Of a stretch of DNA of 15,013 nt, positions 1-8,072 are shown piece by piece. Numbering within the stretch: position 1 is the first letter of the stretch; the number at the start of each line of letters is the position of its first letter. Origin of the DNA: Physocladia obscura (lineage: Eukaryota > Chytridiomycota > Chytridiomycetes > Chytridiales > Chytriomycetaceae). The position numbers were made by a program, and so were the translations under genes. The stretch is from assembly GCA_027596945.1 (NCBI GenBank), contig JADGJH010000720.1:1-15013 (forward strand). Direction: 5' to 3'. A model generated the notes under the pieces. The model saw nothing but the letters and a program-made list of their open reading frames with translations, was not told where the DNA came from and made no database searches.

Positions 1-2
1 AA

Positions 3-176
3 TTCCTGGTTGAGCCCATTTTCCATTTCTTTGATCCTCATGTTGGTGTATTGTCACTTGACAACCAAATGGGAGTTTTCTTGAAAATTTTTGCACTTCC
101 CCTTCCCACAGAAGGTCTTAAGCTCATTTTATTAGTAGAACCTTGTCAAATTATGTCAAGAAAAAGTAGATTTTAA
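3..176 (+). CDS. Possible C-terminal fragment of an unidentified protein
   Basis: An uninterrupted 57-codon frame enters from the left edge and stops at TAA 174-176. It has no start codon in the window, so it would be the last exon of a plus-strand gene. The peptide is hydrophobic and protein-like (it contains FHFFDPHVGVLSLDNQMG), but I recognise no family. It would converge on the minus-strand gene ending at 257, which fits the alternating layout here. A CATAAA variant polyadenylation signal lies near 212. Against it: the whole stretch 1-335 has no CpG, unlike the real genes in the window, so it could be repeat-derived or a chance frame. Confidence 0.3.
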   Translation, partial: FLVEPIFHFFDPHVGVLSLDNQMGVFLKIFALPLPTEGLKLILLVEPCQIMSRKSRF

Positions 177-245
177 AATCAAGGCACAGCAATGGAATTC
201 TAGGAAGCCTCCATAAAGTTCAAACAGCTAACCTATTATAAATAC

Positions 246-251
246 TTTATT
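246..251 (-). terminator. Polyadenylation signal AATAAA for the 257-849 gene
   Basis: A canonical AATAAA on the minus strand begins five bases after the stop codon of the gene at 849-257. It supports the reality and orientation of that gene. Confidence 0.55.
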
Positions 252-256
252 TCAAA

Positions 257-849
257 TTAGTAAAAAGCTGGAATTTCCTCTTCAAGATCCTTATAAAGTG
301 AGTTTTTTGATCTTTTTTTTTCTTTGAAAAGCATGCGCAAATGATTCAAATAAGTTCGAATAGACAATCTAAATAATTTATTGGATTCATACACACGGAA
401 TGACATGGCAGCTATGTAGAATTTTGATGGAACTGAAATTGATCCATTTTGCAGCATCTCGAGTAGTAATGAGGAAAATGATTGAGATAACAAAATTACA
501 TTATCAGTGTACTGCCTGCAACTTGCTGGTATAAAGACTGGTATGGGGCCAGTATGTGAATGGTGTCTTTTTTATATGGAATTCTGAGTTTTGCACTGAC
601 ATCAATAAAATAAAGCGAAAATTTACTTGGAGACAATTTGCACTTTTTTCTTTGAAAAAAATCGAACACATCAGGTGAAGATATTTTTCAAGCGATTTCC
701 CAGCAAGTCTAGCACCTGAATCATCTGGGCGAATACAACTCATGACGGCTGAAATGTCTACTGTATTTCGAGACACTCTCAGCTTCGACTTTTCTACTTT
801 TTTTTGCGCTAACAGCTTTCAATTCCGCTTTAGAAGTCTTTGAAATCAT
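257..849 (-). CDS. Unidentified small basic protein, two exons, with a frame break
   Basis: Model: exon 1 849-627, intron 512-626 (donor GTAAAT, acceptor GGCAG), exon 2 511-257. The exons join in phase 0. The frame from ATG 849 must shift by one base in an A8 run (798-805 on the plus strand). With that base removed the gene is exactly 159 codons (158 aa). The N-terminus is Lys-rich and is followed by a helical part (DISAVMSCIRPDDSGARLAGKSLEKYLHLM) and a basic, Leu-rich C-terminal half. The spacing faintly recalls a histone-fold protein such as CENP-X, but this is too weak to assign. A start at ATG 743 would avoid the break and give a shorter protein. An AATAAA follows the stop immediately. 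It is divergent from SDHA, whose start codon lies 34 bp away. Function unknown. Confidence 0.55.
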
Positions 850-883
850 TTTAATAGTATTCTGACGAACCAAAGCCTCAGAA
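850..883. promoter_or_regulatory. Very short divergent spacer upstream of SDHA
   Basis: Only 34 bp separate the minus-strand ATG at 849 from the SDHA ATG at 884. If both starts are right, the promoters must lie inside the opposite gene's transcribed region or the 5' UTRs must be almost absent. No TATA box is visible. An AG (CCTCAG) two bases before the SDHA ATG could also be an acceptor for an upstream 5'-UTR intron. Confidence 0.35.
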
Positions 884-3165
884 ATGTTCAGATTTAAATG
901 TCGCCTGGCTGCAAAGAGTTTGAATATTGTATGTTCTTTTTCTCGATGCGACTCAAAGCATATAATCGATGTAAAATTTTAATAATATTTTAATTCAGTC
1001 TCTTCGCTCATCGTTTCATTCAAGCACAAAATCTTGTCGAATCGTTTCATCTCAGACACTTCGTGCCACTAGTGGCAGCGTATGTTATTCGTAGCCTGTT
1101 GAAACTCTGGGTCTATGAATTTGACTGATGTAAAAAAACAGGGGAAGTCGTTGGCTGAAGCATACCCGATTGTCGACCACACCTACGATGCTATTGTGGT
1201 TGGTGCGGGAGGCGCCGGTCTTCGTGCTGCTTTTGGTCTTGCTAAAGAAGGCTTCAACACTGCTTGTATTACAAAATTGTTCCCAACGCGTTCTCACACA
1301 GTCGCTGCGCAGGGTGGTATTAACGCCGCTTTGGGAAATATGACAGAAGATGATTGGAGATGGCATATGTACGATACTGTGAAAGGATCCGATTGGCTTG
1401 GTAATGTTGGTTTTTTTGTTTTGACTCGAGGAAACTCATGGACTCCTCACTTCAATAGGTGATCAAGATGCTATCCATTACATGTGTCGGGAAGCACCGC
1501 ACTCCGTTATCGAACTCGAACATTATGGAGTTCCATTTTCGCGTACCGAGGAAGGGAAAATCTACCAACGTGCTTTTGGTATCAAGACTTTGTTGCTTTT
1601 TTTTTTTAACTTAATTCTTTTTTAATTTTGACTTTTTACAGGAGGACAATCTCTTAAGTTTGGAAAAGGTGGTCAAGCTTATCGTTGTGCTGCCGTCGCT
1701 GATCGTACCGGACATTCTCTTCTTCACACTCTCTATGGTCAATCTTTACGACACAACACGACTTTCTTCATTGAATACTTTGCTCTCGATTTGATTATGG
1801 AAAACGGAGAATGCCGCGGTGTGATTGCATTGAATATGGAAGATGGCTCGATCCACCGTTTTAGATCTCACAAAACTGTTCTTGCGACTGGAGGATATGG
1901 ACGCGCATACTTTAGTGCAACCAGTGCTCACACTTGTACTGGAGATGGAAATGCAATGGTTGCTCGCGCTGGACTTCCATTGCAAGACTTGGAATTTGTT
2001 CAGTTTCACCCCACTGGTATTTATGGTGCAGGTTGTCTTATTACTGAGGGTACACGTGGTGAGGGTGGGTTCTTGTTGAACTCACAGGGAGAACGATTTA
2101 TGGAAAGATACGCACCAACTGCCAAGGATCTGGCTTCGCGTGATGTTGTGTCAAGATCAATGACAATCGAAATTCGTGAGGGCAGAGGTGTTGGTCCAGA
2201 AAAGGACCACATTTACTTGCAGTTGAGTCACTTGCCAAAAGAAGTTTTGCACGAAAGATTGCCGGGTATTTCTGAGACTGCTGCCATTTTCGCAGGTGAA
2301 AATCATTTTTCGTGTTTTTCGTTAACAACTTGGCTTAAGATTATGTTTACAGGTGTTGATGTCACCAAGCAACCTATTCCAGTTCTTCCCACTGTTCACT
2401 ACAATATGGGTGGAATTCCAACTCGTTACACCGGAGAAGTCATTTCGTATAAGAACGGCAAAGATGTTGTTGTTCCGGGCTTATATGCTGCTGGTGAAGC
2501 CGCATGTGTTTCTGTACACGGAGCCAACCGTCTCGGAGCCAACTCTCTTCTCGATATTGTTGTGTTTGGTCGCGCCTGCGCTCTACATATCAAAGATAAC
2601 CTTCAACCTGGAACTCCACATCGTCCACTTCCAGACGATGCTGGTGCCAAAACTTTGGCCAACTTGGATAAAGTCAGATATGCCGATGGTACCAACAAAA
2701 CTGCGGATTTAAGACTTAAGATGCAGAAAGTTATGCAAAATCATGCTGCTGTCTTTAGAACTGAAGAAACATTGCAAGAGGGTGTGAAGAATATCGATGC
2801 CGTTGCCAAAGATTTGCTAGATCTGAAAGTTACAGACAGATCTATGATTTGGTAAGTCAATTTTTATTTGGGATTGTCTGATAGTTTCTTTCAGGAACTC
2901 TGATTTGATTGAATCGCTTGAGCTCCAGAACTTGATGACCAATGCTGTACAAACTATGCACAGTGCCGCTGCACGGAAAGAATCTCGTGGTGCCCATGCG
3001 CGTGAGGATTTTAGCACAAGAGATGATGTCAACTGGATGAAACACACACTCTCGTATCACAATGATGAGACGCTTATAACTTCGTTGGAGTACAGACTGG
3101 TCGAAAGCAAGACTCTGGATGAGAACGAGTGCAAATCGGTCCCCCCTGTCGCTCGTGTGTATTAA
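884..3165 (+). CDS. SDHA: Succinate dehydrogenase flavoprotein subunit, mitochondrial (complex II)
   Basis: It oxidises succinate to fumarate in the TCA cycle and passes electrons through FAD to complex II, on the matrix face of the inner membrane. Seven exons: 884-928, 999-1079, 1142-1400, 1459-1578, 1642-2295, 2353-2851, 2895-3165. All phases agree and give 642 aa, the normal family length. Exons 1 and 2 encode an Arg/Ser-rich mitochondrial presequence starting [15 protein letters not shown]. The FAD fold GAGGAG is near residues 63-68. The [10 protein letters not shown] motif carries the covalent-flavin His (about residue 94). [31 protein letters not shown] and the [13 protein letters not shown] segment are intact. 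The animal-specific C-terminal loop is absent, as in fungi. An in-frame ATG at 1115 lies inside intron 2 and is not the start. Intron 5 (2296-2352) is a stop-free multiple of three. Fungal name SDH1. Confidence 0.97.
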
Positions 3166-3181
3166 GAATTATCTTGATAAA

Positions 3182-3187
3182 AATAAA
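3182..3187 (+). terminator. Polyadenylation signal AATAAA for SDHA
   Basis: AATAAA lies 16 bases after the SDHA stop. The convergent COX5A gene has its own signal just beyond, so the two 3' ends meet or overlap within this 124-bp spacer. Confidence 0.6.
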
Positions 3188-3208
3188 ACGTGCATTGTTC
3201 AGATATGT

Positions 3209-3214
3209 TTTATT
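3209..3214 (-). terminator. Polyadenylation signal AATAAA for COX5A/COX6
   Basis: A minus-strand AATAAA lies about 75 bases past the COX5A stop at 3290. Cleavage downstream of it would fall near the SDHA signal, giving abutting or overlapping tails. Confidence 0.55.
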
Positions 3215-3289
3215 TTCAAGTCTCACTTCTTTGGGAAAACGAATAGGTGTTTGATATGTTTTTGTACCGGGAATAAAAAGCTTTGAGCT

Positions 3290-4081
3290 TTAGTTGGCAT
3301 CGGCCCACCAGACTTTTTGACGAACAGTGTCGAATTTCCCAAGAGCATGAATGTCTACAATTCCCAAATCGTCGATAATTGGTTTTAAAACCTTCAAATA
3401 TTGCTGATATTGTTCCTTCTTGTGGACTTTTTGTTCCAAAGCTTCCAAAATACGAACAGCTGTGGCAAAAGTGTCCAAACGTCTGGCAGCATGTAGAGCT
3501 TCTCCAACAAGCTCAACCTGATAAAATTCATGAATCGCATCTATTTAAACGGAGAAAAATGGACAAACCTGGGGAGCCCAATCCTGGGCGAAAACGTGAT
3601 TCAAACCGCGCTCGAGCTCAAAGTCATCCTCCACGTTCTTGAAGTGAGATGTCCACTCGACAACATATGCATCGTAGTCTTTTGAATTCGCAGGATTCAG
3701 CTCATGCGAATATTTGCGAATTTGCATCAAAGCATCAGGAAGGGCTGATTTTTGGAATGAGTTTCGAAAAACAGTTATAATAAATAAGTAATCAACGAAA
3801 TTGTTGAAATTTTCAAAGATGAACTCAATCAGTATCGAACTGATTTAACTGCGCAGCAACCAAAAAATATTCGTTAAAGCTTCCCTTCATGTGTTCCAGA
3901 TGATAATATCCCAGGAAGTAATTGTTCGCTAGTATGATGATTTGAAACCGCCATTCTAAAATCACCCATCCGCCAACTGCAATTAACACGAGAAAACATA
4001 ATTCTCACCGCTCCGCTTTCCGGCCAGGCTGATCGTTGAAACTGCGGTTTTCTTGGTTGTAAGAAGACTGCGTGAAAACAT
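3290..4081 (-). CDS. COX5A: Cytochrome c oxidase subunit 5A (fungal Cox6), mitochondrial
   Basis: A nuclear-encoded peripheral subunit of respiratory complex IV on the matrix side. Three exons: 4081-4009, 3744-3569, 3517-3290, with introns of 264 and 51 nt. All phases fit, giving 158 aa. Exon 1 is a classic presequence (MFSRSLLTTKKTAVSTISLA). The mature part starts around IRKYSHELN, matching the fungal RKYS-type start, followed by YVVEWTSHF and DDFELERGLNHVF. Exon 3 holds ALHAARRLDTFATAVRILEAL, QYQQYLKVLKPIIDDLGI and a short C-terminal tail. Exon 2 joins exon 1 by a split Ala codon (G|CC). Its ATG lies 100 bp beyond the stop of the same-strand pecanex-like gene. The first intron is unusually long and contains a phase-compatible open stretch (see findings). 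The exon 1 choice rests on presequence character and phase, so it is slightly less certain than exons 2 and 3. Confidence 0.92.
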
Positions 4082-4181
4082 TTATATTGTGCAAATTGCA
4101 AAAAGGTGAAAAAGGAAAAAAGAGTCATTCTTGCACCCGTGATGCAAATCTCCATTCCTCTTCAAATTTGCTGTTTTGCTT

Positions 4182-7100
4182 TCAGCGGCTCAGAGAGCTA
4201 CTCCCCATCCATGATGGATATCCAAGAGGTGGATCTGCACTCTGAATGATTAAATTACGTAGGAAGCTTTTGTGTGCTTGGATTGAATATCTTTCTGAAT
4301 TTTGTGGCTTCAACATACGACGACTATCATGAAATTTTCCCAAATACTCACCATCATCATCATTTGTCAGATAATAGAGCTCATAGGCGAGGTTGCTCCA
4401 TATACCTTTGACCAGAGCTCCGCTCAGTCTTCCCACATAGCATATGCAGTTACTTCTCTTTGAGAGGATTCGAACCGACACATGAGTATTGTCTCTTGCT
4501 GTATTTCGAATTCCTTGATTTATTTCTGTGCCCTCTTTTGTAGTCAGATCTTCGTCTTTTTTGGCAACACCAAAGATGAAAATATTAGGAATATTTCTGT
4601 CAACAGCATTTGCCCAGGTGAGATATTCCTTGAATAACTCTGCTTTCTTTGATTTCATAGCAATATTTTCAGAAATGCTACTATGCACTGTGAGATACCA
4701 GTTTGAAAAATTATCATCCAATGTGACCTGCAAATGATTATCATTAAAGCAAAAAATGAATATTTTTTTTGTTACTAAAAGCTCGTGAAAGTTGTCTGTG
4801 ATGTCTGATCCTTCAATTTGTTCCTGCCACAAAATTTTAACTGCCAGCCTAGTTGCTCGTACACAAATACTCCGTATGTCGCTTTGTGCTGATTCTTGAA
4901 ACCAAGACCGTAGCTCCATTAAAGTTGAATTAGGAATCTCTCCAGAATACATCTGTGAAACCACTACTGTGGATAGTATAGGGAATTTTTCATTCGAATC
5001 TATTTGCATTTAGTAGTTTTCAAAAATGACAATTGCTTACCTATGCCAAGCATTATCAAATACCCAATATTCACCAACAAATTTGTAGCTTCTATTGACT
5101 CAACAGAGTCCCAAGAGTTATGAACCGATCTTAGAAAATTCATCCAACTCTGAGGATATTTGACAGACAAAAAAAATTGCCATCCTGAAAATAATGGTGC
5201 TTTAGATAACCGATTTCTGGAATATTTTTGCAATTTGAGCAAAATCTTAAGTGTGGTGATAATAAGCTTACATTATATTTTGTAAATCTTCTTTGGAGCT
5301 ACCAAGTATATTTTCCGTGTCCCTCCAAACAAAATACAAAAGGCATTGATAAATAAGGAGTGGCAATTGTGCCAAAATATTTGGATGATCTAAAACTCCT
5401 GTCAAAACTGAAGATGAATCGGAGTATGCTTCAATTTCTAACGTTCCAACCGGCTTGAAAAAAGGAAATTAATTATCCTACACGTAAGAGAAAAGGAAGA
5501 TGCACAAACCTCCATTAAACATCCAAATACCCAATTTCCGTTCTCAAATTCTTCACCAACTTCTTCAACAATGACTCTTTCGGCTTCATGACAACTAGTT
5601 CCGCGCATTTCAAGACCAGTAACAATAACCTCAAAACCTTCCATCCATACTTCTACAACTCGAACTAAAATAATTTTTGAGTCAAACCGAATTAAAAGCG
5701 GCTCAGGAAAATCTCGTGGAAAAAGCTGAGAAGGAAAAAGATAACTTGAAGACGAAAGTGCTTCGATCAAAGAAGGTTGCAGTTGTTTGTAAAGACTGGA
5801 TATGGGATGCGGTTCAAATGGCGGTGAATCTATATACTTTAAATTCGTTGGAAACTTCATGAAAATAGGATCTCATACCAAACCAAGCCCACCACCCTCT
5901 TTCTGGTCTTGGAAATCCCGTCCAGTAAATTGGTAATCCACACATTGGCATCAAAGGCGCATTCAACAAGGATGATAGAACTAAACCGAACGGGGACACA
6001 ACAATTGACAAAAGCAAATGAATAATCCATTTGTCAGTACAAAGCTTTTTGTCACTCTAAAGAAATAACTTCAACACGTATATTAAAGAATATGAAGAAA
6101 AAACAAACCAAAAAAGTTAATATTCCAACAATAACAACAGTAAAATTGCTGAACAAACGCCCGACAGCTTGCCTCATCCAGCTTACAGTAAAAACTCCAA
6201 GCAACCAACCACCAGCCCCTCCAAAATTCCAATTTGAATTTTCAAAAATTAAATTCCAAACAGAAATATCCCAAGCACTTGAAATTGGAAGACGCCAAAC
6301 CAACACAAAAACCCTTGACAGTAATAAAGCGAAAAAAAACAATCCACCATTTTCTGCAGACCACGAAAATAATTTCGAAGTTTTCGAATCAAAAGGCGTT
6401 TGAACTGCTGCAAGAGAAGTCAATCTTGAAAGACAATGAACAAGAGACAACAATGACAATACATTTTGAAGTAGTAAAAGAAAAAACCTTCTCAATTTTC
6501 TCAAATTTAATTGAAAAGCTTGAGAAAATGAACGCTTCGCTAGAAGAGGTAAAATATTTGGAAGCATAGGTAATAGTGTTGAATTAAATAAGATCTGAAC
6601 AGAAATGAAAATAACTGCGAAGATCAGTAAAGCTGCGGAAGAATTTGTTGAAACTGTTTGAACTGTCAATAGAATGGAGGGTGTTGGTGTGGAGGATAAA
6701 TCGATATTAGCTGCGATCCAAACAGAAAGGCCCAGAGAAACGCTCATGCGACCAAGAAGCAAAACAAAATCCAGCTTCCAATTGGTCGAAAGACATTTTT
6801 GAAATAATACAAAGTCAAATATCGACATTATAATTCGAGATGAGCTTATACACCCCAAGACCGCACCAACAGCAAGCCAGGCACATACATTATTTTCTTT
6901 CAAAGACAGCGTAATATACAAAGAAATTGGCCCCAATACTATTGATGTGGGAAGTAAAATTATAAGCCTAGAGAAACTAGTTGTAGCTGATCCGCCAAGC
7001 AATTGTGTTTGTACCTTTCATAAAAGTCAGCATAGACAGATGTACAAAATATGCTTACAGTTTCAAGGGCCCAAGAAACAAAAATTCTAAAAGATGGTAA

Positions 7101-8016
7101 CACCCCTGATGCATTCAAACCAGGCAGAATACATAGAATTATTGAAATTACGGTTGAGTAGTTGGTTGAAAAATCTCCAGAAATTTTGAGAGCGACAAGA
7201 ATTATAAGACAATAAATTGGCCGCGAAAAATTATCCAACTTGAATTCGTCATCAGAGAAGTACGTGTTTGGATCAATTGGCGGTCCACTATTTCGTTTGT
7301 TCCAATAAATTTTTTTAAACAAACGCCTTCTACAAACCTCGTCAAAGACCATGCTGAGATACATATCGAAATATAGGAGAAGCAAACTAATACTTTGAAT
7401 TCACTATAATATTGTAAGTTTGCTGTTGTAAGTCCAACAATCACCGCAGATATTGTTGCATTCAGAAATATATTATAACACGATTCTGATGTATCGTAAT
7501 TCGTCAAAACCCATCTTATCAATCTTTTCAATTGATTTCTTTTGCCAAGCATTTTAGTCGCAGATGGGACATCATCGAAATCTTCCAAGTCTTCCTCATC
7601 ATTGGTGTTACTGACAAATTTTTCGCACAAAGTATTTACAGGCAGGATTCTAAATCGACGTTTTCGAAAAAGGAGTAAAGGAATGCGAATCAGTAGTATA
7701 AAGACGAGTTGAAGGCCTATTTCAATTGATAGTAAACAGGAATCTTTGCAAATAATGGGAAGAAGAACTCACAGCCCGCGATAAATACCATAAAGATGGT
7801 ATTTAAACTGCCACATATAGTTCTTACACTTGCTGAAATAATTGCAGGCATAAGAAACAGAATGAGGCTTACAAAAATTCCAACTATAAGACCAAAAAGA
7901 TCAGAACTTGCAAAGTCTGCAAATATGAGATTCTGCAAGACACCGCCAGATAAAGAACCCCACAGTCGCATGAATACTATTGGAATTTTATACGAGTTCA
8001 ATACAGGTGCACCCAT
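4182..8016 (-). CDS. PCNX4: Pecanex-like protein 4 homologue (polytopic membrane protein)
   Basis: Exons: 8016-7773, 7716-7059, 7014-6109, 6056-5879, 5829-5510, 5453-5272, 5216-5041, 4999-4776, 4727-4352, 4294-4182, with introns of 41-57 nt. About 1,125 aa, close to the roughly 1,170 aa of animal PCNX4. The N-terminus MGAPVLNSYKI and many hydrophobic segments in the first 650 residues match the family. The middle carries GLPIYWTGFPRPERGW and VTGLEMRGTSCHEAE. The C-terminal pecanex domain is clear: GRLSGALVKGIWSNLAYELYY, then NDDDERYSIQAH formed exactly across an intron, then SADPPLGYPSW. Exon 2 needs one extra base near 7394-7400 to stay in frame, or else a weakly supported 56-nt intron (7338-7393) that would delete a membrane segment. 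Two introns (4728-4775, 4295-4351) are stop-free multiples of three. Pecanex proteins are endomembrane proteins of unclear biochemistry. The start lies 56 bp from the NOT3 start, head to head. Confidence 0.92.
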
Positions 8017-8072
8017 CTCACAACTATTTGTTAAAAAGCCTTTTTTTCGAAGTTTTTTTGTTCAATTTTCTT
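8017..8072. promoter_or_regulatory. Bidirectional promoter region, PCNX4 / NOT3
   Basis: Only 56 bp, strongly T-rich on the plus strand (runs at 8041-8047 and 8053-8059), separate the two divergent start codons. Both starts are supported by family N-termini (MGAPVLNSYK and MAGRKLQ), so this is a real and very short shared spacer. No TATA box is seen. Confidence 0.5.

Noticed and set aside
1115..1141. ATG 1115 as the SDHA start
   Set aside because: It would give no mitochondrial presequence and lies within a good 62-nt GTATGT...CAG intron. Two upstream exons in the right phase supply a typical presequence.
3874..4155. 93-aa minus-strand frame across COX5A exon 1
   Set aside because: It is in another frame from the presequence and runs through the intron. 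The COX5A frame from ATG 4081 explains the region.
7354..7393. 40-nt GTATTA...CTCAG intron in the pecanex-like gene
   Set aside because: Its splice sites look best, but the join is out of phase and gives an immediate TGA.
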